Assembly (NCBI GenBank): GCA_037447605.1
Contig: CM074807.1
Coordinates: 2,300,327 to 2,364,326, forward strand
Direction of reading: 5' to 3'
DNA: 64,000 nucleotides
Source: Zygnema circumcarinatum
Lineage: Eukaryota; Streptophyta; Zygnematophyceae; Zygnematales; Zygnemataceae
Part shown: positions 12,653 to 29,000 of the stretch, in pieces
Position numbering within the stretch: position 1 is the first letter of the stretch
Layout of the letters: the number at the start of each line of letters is the position of its first letter
Notes under the pieces: model-generated
What the model saw: the letters and a program-made list of their open reading frames with translations, nothing else
What the model was told of the DNA's origin: nothing
Database searches by the model: none
Program-made: the position numbers and the translations under genes

Positions 12653-12690
<38 letters not shown>
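12653..12690. repeat. (CTGC)n tetranucleotide repeat
   Basis: Nine or so uninterrupted CTGC units lie in the GC-rich 5' flank of the prolyl-tRNA synthetase gene. This is a simple microsatellite. Confidence 0.9.
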
Positions 12691-12691
<1 letters not shown>

Positions 12692-12731
12692 GTTCGGCCT
12701 GCGCCTGGGGGAGCCGTACAGTCCGCTCTGC

Positions 12732-12752
12732 AAACCCTAATACAGTACAGTA
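12732..12752 (+). promoter_or_regulatory. Telo-box (AAACCCTAA) followed by TACAGTACAGTA
   Basis: AAACCCTAA at 12732-12740 matches the plant telo-box found in promoters of translation and cell-cycle genes. It is followed directly by TACAGTACAGTA at 12741-12752. Both lie 160-180 bp upstream of the prolyl-tRNA synthetase start. The TACAG motif recurs near 21468 and 45529. Function is inferred. Confidence 0.45.
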
Positions 12753-12803
12753 GTAAAACTGGGCTCCTGCGATCCCGCCCGCTCGCCCGTGTGCGTGCGC
12801 TGA

Positions 12804-17059
<4,256 letters not shown>

Positions 17060-17709
17060 CGGCGAGGATCAAACAAACATGCACACTCCGTTTAGAGTAA
17101 GGTTTAATTTCTGTCTGCCTGTATTTTTTTTTTGGAATCAGCGGCACGAAGTACCTGATTGCCTCTCTGTGGTCTCTCTCGCTCCTCTTGAGCCCTGTAG
17201 GGTCACGTGACAGATGTGAATAGGTAGGGCTGATATCATTCAGAGTAGTGCTGATGTCAGCGCTGGTCGGGTCCGTGGAAGGTTCGCCTTGCAGGGAATG
17301 AATGTCCAGAAATGCTCATAAGGTTGAACTAATTTCATTCGTGTTTCTGGTCCCGTTTACATGTTCTTCTATGATTTGGTTTTGTTCAAGTTCGCGCTTC
17401 CACGTTGTGGAATCTGTTTCGGAATCATGTTGTACCAAAATAACAGTTTGCAGCTCAAGCCAAGGAGGGTGCCCAACTAGATTCCGCCATAGTTTCAGGC
17501 AAACGTAAGAGAAACGGTACAGAACCTGAATTTGGCTTGTAGGGTTTATTTGACTACTTTTTGGGAAGTAACAAAAATGATGTGTTTACATAAAGAGAAC
17601 AATACAAGATTCACGATCAGCCTTAAAAAATGACACTCTTATCCTCAACAGACAACTCAGGAAATTAAATAACCAGAATCGACGAAAAAAATGCTCGGTG
17701 TAAGCTGCT

Positions 17710-20700
17710 TCAACCGCCAAGTTGAAAGGAGCGCACAGCCTGCACCTCCCGCAGGGCAGTAATAAACATATCAATTGGATGTGGCGATAGAACTGCGGTC
17801 GACCAAGCAAGACATGTAGCAACTCTTGAAACCCGTCAAAAATATCAAACATACCTTCTTTATGGGCTCTCGGTACAAGTCTGTCTGCTCGTCCAAATAC
17901 TGCACATGCCCCAATGCATACTCAAGTTGGTGAGATGACTCTTAATCCTAAAGATAAAGATTTAATTACTATGCATTCCCACTGTTCACATCTCCGTAGG
18001 CGCAGCACCATCAACGGAGGACCTACGTCTTGTTGATGTAAAAGAGATGGGCGTCAAATGAGATCTAACCTGTCCCGTTAGTGTGAAGAGGCGGTTGTAC
18101 ATTCCGTTGTCCCGAAGTCCTACTGCTGAAATGAAGCACACTTTGGGCTCTCCCACCTTCTGAATGGTGTACTCCACCATATAGAATCCTGCATAGGCTC
18201 AAACAAAGTGGCATGGATGCGTTCTTGTTATGGCAAAGTACAAGCACACTTCCTTTCCGGGCAAGGCAAACAAGCCAGGAAAAATGGGGGGGAGATGTCA
18301 AACAAAGGCGTACACTATGGACTTTGCTGCAGCGATTCAACAGCAACGACAGACTGCCATAGGCAAACATATAGGTTACCTCCAGACGACGTTGCGCTGA
18401 CCAACTTTGCCGCCTGCCCTGGAGGACGTTTCCAGCTGCGATCCAGACCATTCACCTGTCCGCCAAAAACATGCAGACATAACTGTAAGAAAATAGGATG
18501 TGTACACATGCAATGCATCTCTCTGCAAAAATGGATTGCTTCTCAGTCCGGTCCAGAGGTTTACATACGTACCAGAGTTTCCCCAAACATTTCGGGTGTC
18601 CCAAAGGAACCGAGTCCAGTGAAGTCCGCACCTACCATGGTGACGACTAAATTAACTGCACACAGATTGCATAGAGATCAAAGAATCAGGACGTCTCCCT
18701 GCGACCGACTCTCTGAACCTAATATTGCCCCGCTCTGGTAACATGTACAGTCGCTGACAGGAGTCATCTAACTTTGACTGATTCAATTGCAACTGAGTTC
18801 GTTTATGCATTGGATCCATTACCATTCAAAAACATCTGACATTGGACCACCATTACAGAAAGCAGAGTATTCTAGACTCTTGCAGGGGAAGCTGTGAAAA
18901 AAAATGCCATTGATCAGATAACTAACCATTGGTGGTCGCCCTGTCAGCCGGTGGATAGAAAGCAACCACCCTGCGCGTTCCAGCCTTGCCTTCACCACTC
19001 TCCCAACCTGTTTGCCAGGAGCCCTTCTTAGGCATTACCCTACTTGTTTCACATTGCCGCAACTAATGCTTCCATCTCCAGGTCCGACAATCATGGTAAC
19101 AACTGGAGAACCAAGGTACCACCGCATCTCAGAATCATCTTTGGTGCAGATGGCTATCCAAAGTCTAGATGTTCAACTTCCCCAGGGAAAGCACTGTAAG
19201 TGATACAACATCGGGCTCCCTAAATCGCATCCGACCGAAAGTGCTCAGAAGTAAAGAACTGGGAAGACTCCGAGCTTTGAGATGCACTGGTGTTCCATCA
19301 TGCAGGCAGAGGGAGATACCTGCTGGTAGTTGCAAAGACCACTTATCGGCACTGTCTGTGTATACGAAAGTTTCTGTAACCAAGCTCCACCATAGAAGAT
19401 GACGAACAAGAGGAAATGGATGCACAGCTGACATCAAACGTAGAACGAGGGGGCTGAGGATTCTTGAGACGACACGGTTTGGCACTCGATTTTTCTTTGA
19501 CTTAAAGCAGCAACCTTCACAAAAGCTGTTTCACTCCATGCCGATTACACTCATGAAGGGCAGACTGCACCTTCTGCTTGTGCACGTCCCGCAGTAAGCG
19601 ATGCAGCGCCTGCTGTCAGCATCAAGGATCGCAAGATATGGCTCCGTCCAACAGGCGCTACAGTAGGAGAGGCCGCGCTGCAGAAGAGACCAACGGCGAA
19701 TTGGGTCTCTCGTGATTGCGTATAAAGGTGACTCAGCCTACATTGAATCTTAAGGGTGACGGTTCACAGCAAGTCGGTGTCTTGCTCTAAGATTAACAAA
19801 CTGACCTGTGCAAACTTCTCTACGCGTCAAGAAATATCAAAGAAAGTAACGTGAGAAAATCGCAGATATGAAATTGGACGAGGTCTGACTATGCCATACA
19901 ATCAGCTGCTCATCATTCGAGCGCTGTGAGTTCGCACCAAAAGTACAGTTTTGTTCTGTGTTCTGTACGTTTTGATGATATGGTCGCTGCTTCTACTAAG
20001 ACCATACTCTTCTGCTGCTCCTGTTAATTGGAAAAAGGTATTCAAGTTTAACTTAGGCGCGAAGTTCAGGACATAAACTGCCGTATAAAACAACGGCATT
20101 GTGACTGCTGAAGACTTGCATAGCTACAAACAGGATTAGTTTCATCCTGCCAATGAAATGGAGCAGCTCTTTTGCTTTTCAGAGGAATTAAGAAGTGAGC
20201 TCCGACTTTCATAGCCTACAAAAGGAAAAGCAGTCATCTTATACTCTCATTTATGTTGCCAAAAAGCACGCCGACATTTTCGATCCGTGAACCCGAAAGT
20301 GGGGGAGCATAGCACCTCCTTCAGTAGCCTTTCAGGTAACTAAAACATGTTAAAAGTAAGTTGAGAAATAGATGTGGAATTTGCAAGGCAAGGAGATTGG
20401 GCTCACCTGCAATCTCTCTCGGTAGTGCTTGCTGTCACCTTCGCAGGCAGCCTGCTTCCTGCCACGCTACAGATCACTTGCAGGCAATGTGAGAAAAGAT
20501 AAAGCGTTGTTGAAAAAGGGAACGAAGAGGTAGGAAAATTAAATATTTAAATTTCTTCTGATTGCGATAGAATACAATGCCACCAAGAGTTAGCGTCCCG
20601 GCATTCAACAAGCGAAGCGCCTGCAGAAACAAGCCAAAAGGCAAACGGCGAAACATACGGCTGAAGCGCCGAACCCCCAGCAGGCTCCTTTCATATCTTC

Positions 20701-20779
20701 CTACGAGGGGAAGTGAGGAGGATCCCTCCGGTCGCAGGCAGCAGACTTGAAGCGGAGAGGAGGACACGAAGGCCGCCAT
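17710..20779 (-). CDS. PsbP-domain protein of the thylakoid lumen
   Basis: Ten exons: 20779-20659, 20458-20407, 19677-19571, 19373-19320, 19007-18927, 18655-18573, 18455-18380, 18188-18070, 17899-17855 and 17739-17710. They give 255 aa, in frame throughout. The N-terminus is a bipartite targeting sequence: a Ser/Arg-rich plastid part, then a hydrophobic stretch (LMLTAGAASLTAGRAQA) ending in an AxA lumenal cleavage site near residue 92. The mature part has the PsbP fold signatures: FVYTDSADKWSLQLPAGW, VVAFYPPADRATTNVNLVV, LGSFGTPEMFGETLV, MVEYTIQKVGEP, YNRLFTLTGQ and a final AVRSFQLGG. PsbP-like proteins assist photosystem II or the NDH complex at the lumenal face. Which PPD/PPL subgroup this belongs to I cannot say. 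It is head-to-head with psbW. Confidence 0.9.
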
Positions 20780-20831
20780 GACTTTGCAACAGGTCTCGCT
20801 CTGGAACCACGGCCCCGTTCCTGCTTGCAGC

Positions 20832-20945
20832 TTCAGGATATCGCGATACGTACATATTCATTCACGATACGATATTATTCGATATACCTCCACTTCTTAA
20901 TAAGATATGTCGCTTGAAACGATAAAGTACGATACATCGTTCAAT
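20832..20945. repeat. CGATAC/GTATCG-rich A+T element, copy 1
   Basis: Overlapping words GATATCGCGATACG, ACGATACGATAT, TTCGATATA and GATACATCG give many small palindromes. A similar cluster lies at 32567-32640, also in a head-to-head spacer. It may be the relic of a short transposon; no clear termini were seen. Confidence 0.5.
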
Positions 20946-20969
20946 AGAACGGAAATACTACTTTTACCC

Positions 20970-21470
20970 TGCACAGGTCGGAACCATTAGACCAACCATC
21001 GACTGGTTGCCAACCATTGGCTCCGGATCGAAAACAACCATTCGACTGGTTCGGAACCAGTGGGTGCCAATGGTTGGCAACCAATCGACTAGTTTGGAAC
21101 CATTGGATCCAACGCTTGCCAACCATTCGACTGGTTGCGAACCATTGGCGCCGGACTGAAACAACCATTCGACTGGTTCGAAGCCAGTGGATGCCAATGC
21201 TTGCCAACCATTCGACTGGTTGCGAACCAGTGGATGCCAATGGTTGGCAACCAGTCGACGTCCAGCCATTGCCATTCAATTAGAGAGGAAGTGGCAATGA
21301 TCTCACGATGGCGAGGCCATCAAATGCACATGGACAAAATCAGCACGGGGAACCACGAGGAACTGTTCGCAAAGGTCAATGCCACTTCCCTCCCCGTCGT
21401 CGCAAAGGACCCAAACACAAAATTCAATGGTTGTCCAATGGTTGCCGATCCACTGGTCCGACCTGTGTAC
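20970..21470. repeat. CCAAT-palindrome element with inverted ends, copy 2
   Basis: The left end TGCACAGGTCGGAACCATT (20970-20988) is matched in inverse orientation by CCACTGGTCCGACCTGTGTA (21450-21469). The ends therefore form imperfect terminal inverted repeats. The interior (about 20990-21265) is a string of near-palindromes built from AACCATTCGACTGGTT, GGTTGGCAACCA and CCAATGGTTGGC. A less repetitive stretch follows, and two more CAATGGTTG words occur near 21425-21445. No open frame with resemblance to a transposase was seen, so a non-autonomous MITE-like element is possible. It sits between the PsbP-like and psbW genes. Confidence 0.7.
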
Positions 21471-21484
21471 AGTACAGTACAGTA
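21468..21484 (+). promoter_or_regulatory. TACAGTACAGTACAGTA motif
   Basis: Three and a half TACAG units lie about 435 bp upstream of the psbW start, abutting the right end of the CCAAT element. The same word is found near 12741 and 45529. The GC-rich stretch that follows (21560-21790) carries CCAAT and ATTGG boxes and probably contains the psbW promoter. Confidence 0.4.
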
Positions 21485-21919
21485 ACCCTGAAACGTATTT
21501 TCCAGCGTATTCTATTTTGCTTTTATTTTGGATGTTTTCGTATTTTCCAGCGTGGCAGGGTGCGTCCGTCCCCCCGCCGCGGGGGGGCGGGGGGCCGGGA
21601 GGGGGGGGGCACGTCGGCGCCGCGGCATCCAGCCCCCGCGGGTCGTCGGCCAATCAGCGCGCGCCTTGCCAGGGGCGCGCCGCGGACCCTATCCCCCCCG
21701 CCACCCTCCCATTGGATGCGACGCCAGACGATCGCTAAGCGACGTCGCACGGTGCCCGGCGACCGATCGCAGGGCGCCGGAGGGGGGCCCTTTCAAGTGG
21801 CGGCCCTGGCGCTGGAGAAGCTCCACGCAGTTCCTCTCTATCTCTCTCCCTGCCTGCTTCTGCACCTGCTCCTGCTTCTACGCCTCTGCCTCTTTCTGCA
21901 TCCCTGAATCTCGGCAAAC

Positions 21920-22606
21920 ATGGCCTGCATCGCAGCTGCCTCTACCAGCACCGCGGCTTCTTCCTTTGTGCAGAAGATTGTTGTGGAGAGGTCGGCTGTC
22001 AGCCGCGTTCAAGGTAATTGTGCTGAATAGGGTGTGAGGGTTTTTTTTCGTGTTCGCAACGCTGTTGTGGTGATGCGACTGTAGGGACAATAGGGTGGAT
22101 GGAAAAGAGCAGAATCTTGATTTTCTTGAAGAGTGGTCGTTGATACTGGGATAGTGCAGAAACAGACCGATGTGTTTCCTGAGCAGGTGGCCATGCTGGC
22201 TATCTGCGTGAGTTTGTTTCCTTGTCAATTTCCAGCCTTCTTAATGGAAGGCATCCGCTGTGTCGTGTAAAGAATGTAGCCTCATATGGCAGTATTTTGG
22301 TGCGTACTTGCAGGCCTTCCCGTCCTGCGACGCGCCCGCGTTGTCTGCTCTGCCAAGCACGAGGAGAAGGCTGTTTCAAAGGCGGCTGCCGCTGCTGCAG
22401 CTGTCTCAACCCTCGCCGTGTCCCACCCTGCCTTGGCTCTCGTGGACGAGCGCCTCAGCACTGAAGGCGTGGGCCTTGCCCTCGGGCTCAGTAACCCCGC
22501 TCTTGGATGGATTCTCGTCGGTGTCTTTGCTTTGATCTGGACTGCCTATTTCGCCTACTCCGCCAGCCTTCCCGAGGGTGACGATGACTCCGGTCTCTCC
22601 TTGTAA
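21920..22606 (+). CDS. psbW: Photosystem II subunit PsbW
   Basis: Two exons (21920-22013 and 22314-22606) encode 128 aa. The first part is an Ala/Ser/Arg-rich plastid transit peptide. A second Ala-rich hydrophobic stretch ends SHPALA, a lumenal processing site. The mature protein begins [16 protein letters not shown], has one membrane span ([20 protein letters not shown]) and ends with a short acidic tail ([10 protein letters not shown]). PsbW is a nuclear-encoded, single-span thylakoid protein that stabilises photosystem II dimers and PSII-LHCII supercomplexes. The length and bipartite presequence are normal for the family. The 3' flank has an AATAAA at about 23066, possibly the polyadenylation signal. 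Confidence 0.95.
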
Positions 22607-25269
22607 TTTAATGTTTGAGAGATCGCTTTTTAGAAAATCTACGGGACAGTGATAAAGGCTATCTGCCTTGAGAAGTAGGAAAAAATGTTTTTAGTTGTGT
22701 ACTCAGTATAGAGTTCACTTGTACTTAGCTTGCCCTTGGAAAGCCTGTGAATTCGAAAGTAAATCCAATCCGAGGACGGCACTTGATCATCTATCTATGC
22801 GGTGTCGTGTTGCTGCCGTGTTCTGTGGGAGATCAAGTTCTGATTCGAGTACGCGAGAGCCTTTTGCCCTCTGTGTCCGAGGTGTGCTTTTGGATTCAGT
22901 AACATCCATCGACAGTTACCATACTGGGGTGGGAACTGACTGGTTGCTCGAACTGGCGCTCTCTTCAATACCTACGAGTATGCCTTGTTGCTTATCCTGA
23001 TATTGTACAGTTGGCGTGTGCCGGTTTGGTCTTATGCCTAAAAGCGAGCGCTTCATTGCCATTATGAATAAAGTTCCAAGCACTTGGCGCAAATTCCCCG
23101 CGTTTTTTTTTAATGTTATGAGTGCTTGGATGAGACAGTCATCCATGGGTTGGGAGCCAAGCGAATTGAAGGTGCAGAAGTGCCAGCAACAAATCTAGCA
23201 TGTGGTACCCTACTGCAGCTTTCACGTTTGAACTTGCTGATCTGACGTAGGAGGGGCTCAACTTCATCGTACTTGGTGAATAAGTTGATAATAGAATGCC
23301 AAACTAGCCAAACCTGCAGTGTGACAGAAAAAGTATTCTTCTGATGTCTTGGTACTTCAAAACGCAATCACTCGCTTATGTGTGTTTGTACTTTTGCCCC
23401 ATACGTCTTCCACTTTCCCGGTTTCTTGCTGTGCATTGATTGACCTTCCAAAAGGCAGCTGGAGTACCGTAGTAGACATACTCGATGACGTTTCCCAACC
23501 TTGTTCTACTCCAACGGAGTAAATGCTGGAAATGGAACTATGCAGATAACATGAAAACGTCTAAATTTCCGTTTGTAACTCGATATTCCAGGCCAATGGC
23601 CGGAACTGGATGGCAAACAGGCAATGGAATACAGGCAATGGAAGCACATGTCATGAGACACCCGACCCGAGATACATGTGTGCATGCTTTGCCAAAGTCG
23701 CCTGTGGACTGTGCTCTATTTGGCTCCCTAACAGCTGAGGGCCTTTGAGCAGCAAGGCATTGGCTATTTGAAAAGGCATAGCCCCCAATGCTCAGAAGTT
23801 TTTCCCGACCATTGACTGGCAGAACCCTTACTCGGGAGGTGCATCCAACCTTAGGGCAACCTGTAAACTGCTTGCTGAATTCATTTGTGGAGACCTAGGA
23901 AGGAAGCTGGGGAAGGGAGTTCAGGGCACAAAACTGTGTTCCATACAATCCTGCCAACATGGCAGACCAATTTGCACCGCTCTAGTTCTATTTCTTTTGA
24001 AGGGATAGGAAACATCAATCGCAATGTAGCGCGCCATGCACGAAGCAAGGGTCGGATACCTCAAAGAGCAAGTCCTTTGTGATGTCCTACACAAGATATA
24101 CACAACACTGGAGCTCACGGTTCGGATATACTTGGTGTTACGATGTATGAATCAGCGAAGAATTGCAGTAATAGTTGAAAGAAATAAAACAGTATTCTTT
24201 CCTCAATTAAATGACAACCCTTTCCCTGTCTCACTCTGTCCCTTTGTTTCCTTGCCTCTAATCCCTCGTCCTTTCTATCATTCTCTTCTCCCCTTCCCGC
24301 TCTCCTCATACCTCCTTCCTTACCTGCTTTCCTCCCTTGGTATCCACCATTTCCGCCCCCAGCCACCTCCTGTCCCCTTCCGTTCAAACCTGCTCCTTAA
24401 CTCACCTCTCTCATCCATGTCCCTCCTTCCTCACTCTCTCACTGCCTCCCTTACTTCCCCATTCCTTCCCCGTCCCTCTAACCTTTCCATGACTCGTTCC
24501 TTTTAGGTACTTCTAGCTTCATCTCCACTTGCTCCCCCCATTTCTCTCCCAAACTCTCCCCACTCTCCCCTTCCCATATCCCCCACCTTAAGTCTCTCCC
24601 CGTCCGACTTTTCCTCCACCTGCGCCTCTATCTCCGCCTCTGGGTAGTTGCTGGTTAAAAACTAAGTGACAGTCAATGTCCATATATAGTGACACCAGTA
24701 CCTTATGTCTATCATAGCAACACTCCGCCCCTCTGTCCTCTGTGCGCATATGTTCACTTCTCATCCCCATTCCCCGTCCTCGCTCCTCCCGCATCCCTCC
24801 TTCCCCCCCTTTCGCCCATATCCCCTGCCTTCTTCCCTCCCCCCTTCCCTCAGAAAAACCCCGCCTCTAACCCTTCCCCCTTTCCCTCCCTCTTCCCACA
24901 ATGCGATCCTAGCTACTCCCTCCTCCATCTTCTTCTCCAGCCACTCTCTGTTCTCCTCCCCCCACCCCATAACTTGCCCAGCTTCCTTCCCTCGCCCGCC
25001 TCCCTCCTCAATCTCTCACGCAGTTGAACCGAGTATTGCAATTTCAGGATAAACCATACTGCTTCTCACGCTAATTGTGAACTCTGAGTCAGTCATCAAG
25101 TTAACATTTGGGCTGTTATGTACAAGGGGCCCGAGCTTTCTCACTTCATTATCCAAAAGAAATGGCATTCATCATACACACAAAGTAGAATACTTTTGAG
25201 GTTGCAATATCCCTTCCGAACTTGTGAGGAAGGACTGCCATGTTGCCAACAAATGCTGTGACTACTTTC
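22607..25269. other. Intergenic region without a recognisable gene
   Basis: The first part is presumably the psbW 3' UTR. Short open frames exist on both strands, but none shows codon bias, family motifs or spliceable extensions that I could support. The second half contains the pyrimidine-rich tract at 24220-25020. Confidence 0.5.
24220..25020. repeat. Pyrimidine-rich low-complexity tract
   Basis: The + strand is dominated by C and T, with CCTTCC, CTCCCC and TCCCTCC words in two blocks (24220-24610 and 24720-25020). A mixed-sequence stretch separates them. Open frames here read as Ser/Pro/Leu runs and are composition artefacts. Such strand-asymmetric tracts can form triplex DNA; nothing more can be said. 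Confidence 0.8.
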
Positions 25270-25722
25270 CTATGAGCCGGCTGGTCCCACCAACACTCCC
25301 TGGGGCCCGACTGAAACATCCTTCAATTTTTCGTCCTGTGGAAGCTCATCAGCACGCCTAATCTTAATGTTGTACCGCTTCTCCAGGTTTGCCAACTCGG
25401 TTTTCTTTGAATCCAAATTCTCTGTAAGCCTTACAATTACCTCATCCAAACCCAGTCGATTCCTTTTCACAGCCGGTAACACCTCCGCAACAGTTCGCTC
25501 CACAAGCACTCCCCCGATCATGCGATAGCAGCGCCTTGTCGGGTCTAGAGGTTGAATTGCTTTTATAACAAGGTCATGCTCACTTTTCTCCAGCTCTAAC
25601 TCTGTAATTTTGGAATACAGTCGACTTATCTCTGTCCGGAGTTGGTTCCACTTGGCGATCACTGCTTGCTCGTTGATGGTGTCAACGTCGGAGCTCGTAT
25701 TTGAATCCATATTGCTGGCCAT
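25270..25722 (-). CDS. PFD2: Prefoldin subunit 2
   Basis: A single exon encodes 150 aa, the usual size for this family. It is a beta-type prefoldin: an N-terminal helix (VIAKWNQLRTEISRLYSKI), the beta-hairpin region with CYRMIGGVLVERTVAEVLP, and a C-terminal helix (LDSKKTELANLEKRYNIKI). It ends in a short Gly/Pro tail. Prefoldin is the hexameric cytosolic chaperone that hands nascent actin and tubulin to the CCT chaperonin. The start is the ATG at 25722, giving MASNMDSN; the open frame upstream has no ATG. It lies head-to-head with the ING gene. Confidence 0.95.
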   Translation of the reverse strand: MASNMDSNTSSDVDTINEQAVIAKWNQLRTEISRLYSKITELELEKSEHDLVIKAIQPLDPTRRCYRMIGGVLVERTVAEVLPAVKRNRLGLDEVIVRLTENLDSKKTELANLEKRYNIKIRRADELPQDEKLKDVSVGPQGVLVGPAGS

Positions 25723-26078
25723 CACCTCCTGCAACCGCCCGCTGGCTTCCTTCCTCAAACAACACTCTCAGCTCTGACAGAATACACCACCCGTACTGGC
25801 GTCCCTTGCAGATTTCCTTTCCAATACGCTTCCCAGACGCCCCAAGATGCTCACCCTAAAAATCGAATGCGCTGTGAAAAGGTTCGGCGACGAAGGACGG
25901 CAGCGACGACAGAGCGCCTTGACTAGTGAAAGGTGAGTACAACTTGCACGAAAGCGGAGAGCGGGAGAGTCCTTGCAGGGGACTTGCGCGAAGCACGTGG
26001 CGAACGAAGCCTTCTCAGCCTGCTTCACGCTTTGCTTGAGGCCTCTTGCCCGGTTGCCGCCGCCGGAGAGGAAGTAAA
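25723..26078. promoter_or_regulatory. Compact divergent promoter, prefoldin 2 / ING2
   Basis: Only 356 bp separate two start codons on opposite strands, so both promoters and 5' UTRs must lie here. I see no TATA box or repeated element. The long minus-strand open frame that crosses it has no family features. Confidence 0.5.
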
Positions 26079-29000
26079 ATGGCTGCAGCGCGCACAGGCG
26101 TGTATTTGGAAGACTTTCTGGACGGTTCGTTTTCAATTTCTCTTTGGAAAATGCTTCAATCGATGAGTATTGCGCATCTTGCTTTCTTTTCCACCACAGA
26201 GTGTATTCGGTAGTTTTGGCCCGATTTCTGTTACTTTCCTGATTGCTAGAGAACAAGAGCGCAACTTGCGCTAGAAACGAATCGATTGAGGGTAAATTCT
26301 GTTGAGGAGCAAGACGGGTATTGTAGATTTTCATCCCTGTTTCTTCCTTTCCACTTTGTTTTTAGGGAATTGCAGAGTGCTCTTCATTGCCACACGAGCT
26401 GCAGAGGTTACTCTCGACGATGCGAGAACTGGACGAGCGTTCACATGGTAATCCCTTTGCCTGCTTCCCAGCTTTGTCCAATCACCAGTTTCGGATGACA
26501 GTTGACAGTTGGCGGTGACAGTTGCGTATGGGTATCCATCAATCACCCATCGATGTTCGTAGTTTGGCAAATCGTCCAGTTTTTGACAGGTTAGTCTATT
26601 CCGTGTTTTTCATCTCGAATGCGTTCACTGGCTTCAGAGGCTGTAGCTGATTTTAGCTTCCCTGAAGGCTGCATTCAAGCGTATTCAACAAAGTTTATTC
26701 AGCTTGGGGAACCAATGTATACGTTTCGATGACTAAAGGCAGTTAAATTTCCATTGGCCGATTGATAGAGTTGATTGCAGTTGTCGTTCCCAGAGAACTG
26801 TGCGCATATCGTTCGCTCACGTTCTCACGTTTCATACCGACTGTCGTGTTTCTTGCTCAACAGTTTTCTTTTCGTTATTGCCGTGCTAGCACTCGCACAT
26901 TTTTTATTTGTTTCAAATCATCTGATTGTACAGGTCAAAAATGCTGTAAATGTCATGCTAATGCCCACTTTGGAGAATGGCCTGCATTGCCTGTGAATAA
27001 GTGCTTCGGATGAGGCAGTTAAACCCTATTAAAAACGAAATTCAACATATCTCGACTATGTAAGACTTGCGATTCCGCCGCAACACCAATGATATCCACC
27101 ACGTGCAGCATTGCAGGCGCAAATTCGTGAGCAGGTGCAAGAATGTCTGGATATGCCGTCTTTGCAGCAGCTCCGAGCTGCAGGAGCACCTCAAGAGCAG
27201 ATGCTTAGGGTCGAAAAGCTGCGTAAGGAAATTGCGGGCAATCAGGATAAAACTGTTGGACTCTGTACTGAGAAAGTCCTACTGGCTCAACAGGCATACG
27301 ACTTGGTCAGTCTCCCTTACCTGCCCGAGAGTTTAAAGGATAATGTGCTTGCAGAAGACCATTGACATTCCAACGCAATAGCTCTCTCCACAATCGGTTA
27401 CCAGTTCAGTCTTTGAAGCCTTCCACGTTGGCGAAAGTATGACGTGGAAATTGCAAAGAATATGTGCATGCTTTCTGGTTGTAGGCACAGCCAAGGATGA
27501 TTGAAAATCTGACAACCATAGTTGGTAACACACTTCCTGGAAGCTGCATCTCATTTGTGACACTCGCTGTGGACTATTCAGACAGAGGCTGTTGAAACCA
27601 CGAAGATATCCCTATGGCAGGACGACTTAATGGTCGGCAGCTGGGAAATGGGGTTGGCAGCTTGATGGCCACGACAAGCGGATGGCTGAAGATCTGGCAC
27701 AGTTTGAGCAGGAACTGCGACAGGGTGTGTGACATTGAACCCTTCTGCAAGGCGAAAAATCCATGTGCTGCGGGTTAACGTCAGAAGCTGCTTCATACCC
27801 TTCTCTAAACCCGGCTGACAAAGTCAAGAGGAAAGTTTGAAAAAAAAAAAAAAAAACACAGCAGATGAGCAGTTCAATCATTTCAATTGAGTTGAGTTTT
27901 AAGGCTTGCTGCAGAGGGTAAACTTCCTGCTGGGGAACTTGCCCCGATGGCCCCTCCTGGAGAAAGAAGACGAGTGGCCAATCCTTATTTCACTCCACCT
28001 GTAGCTAGCAGACAGGTGGAAGCTAAACGGACAGAAACTAAGTACGAGACTTTCCGAGAGCGAGATGGAGCACGAGATGTTGTTCGCACTGCAGAGCGAG
28101 ATTTTGCAAGAGAGGGAGTGAGAGAGAAGGATCGTTCAGTGGAGAGGGGGAGGGAGAAGCTGGGGGAAAAAGGGATGGACAGAGATGAAGAGCACGTTGC
28201 TGGACGTGAACGGGAAAAGGATATCAATCTTATGCCTCCGCCTTCAATGCAACGTAGGAGAAGTTTGCAGTCTGGGCAAGCCCTTCCTCTCGATGATAAT
28301 GCGACTGTCGACGAGCCGACGTATTGTGTTTGTGGTCAGGTCAGTTTGAAGGCCACTGTTAGCCTTGTTGCGAGGTGCATGGGACCTCGTTCAAGGTGTC
28401 ACCCCAGCAAGCATGGAAGATGTCTGTGTGGATGGAGTCTCTGGTTTTCAATAGAGCCGGAAAAACGAGAATTTTCACTGGGATTGCACGGTTGTGTAGT
28501 CAATACGAATTCAATGTCTCCCATGCTGAGAGCTGGTGAAGTGCTCTCTATAGTGTCAAAGAATTCCGACTGGAATTCGCTACTTGCTACGGCAGGGGGA
28601 TCTTTGAAGATGTTGCACAATGCCACTGGCACGACCATTCTCAATGCCCAAATGGTCTGAAAATTTTGAAGCAATGGCCGGCATCCTGAAGCAAGGCCAT
28701 GGTGTGTTTGAAAGTTTGTGAGTCGGGAAGGTCGTCGAAGCTATTTGCGTTATGGCTTACTTTCTTATGAGTGGGAGGGCTCCAGGTATCCTTTGGAGAC
28801 ATGATTAAGTGCGACAATGATAATGTAAGGACGCACTATACGCTGGTTAGACTCTGTTCTTTGCTTCTTAGCTCTGTTCACACTCCTGGCTAAGCTCTGC
28901 CCTGACAAACGTGTTGTATTTAAAGGACAATATTAGCCCTTTGATTTCCCCTTGAAACAAATTTATCCATTTACACGTGATGTTGCGGCTAATGTGTTTT

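Noticed and set aside
24220-25020. Ser/Pro-rich open frames in the pyrimidine tract
   Set aside because: They are composition-driven, present in several frames at once, and have no start context or splice support.
25768-26334. 188-codon minus-strand frame upstream of prefoldin
   Set aside because: It overlaps the ING2 first exon and the divergent promoter and shows no recognisable motifs.
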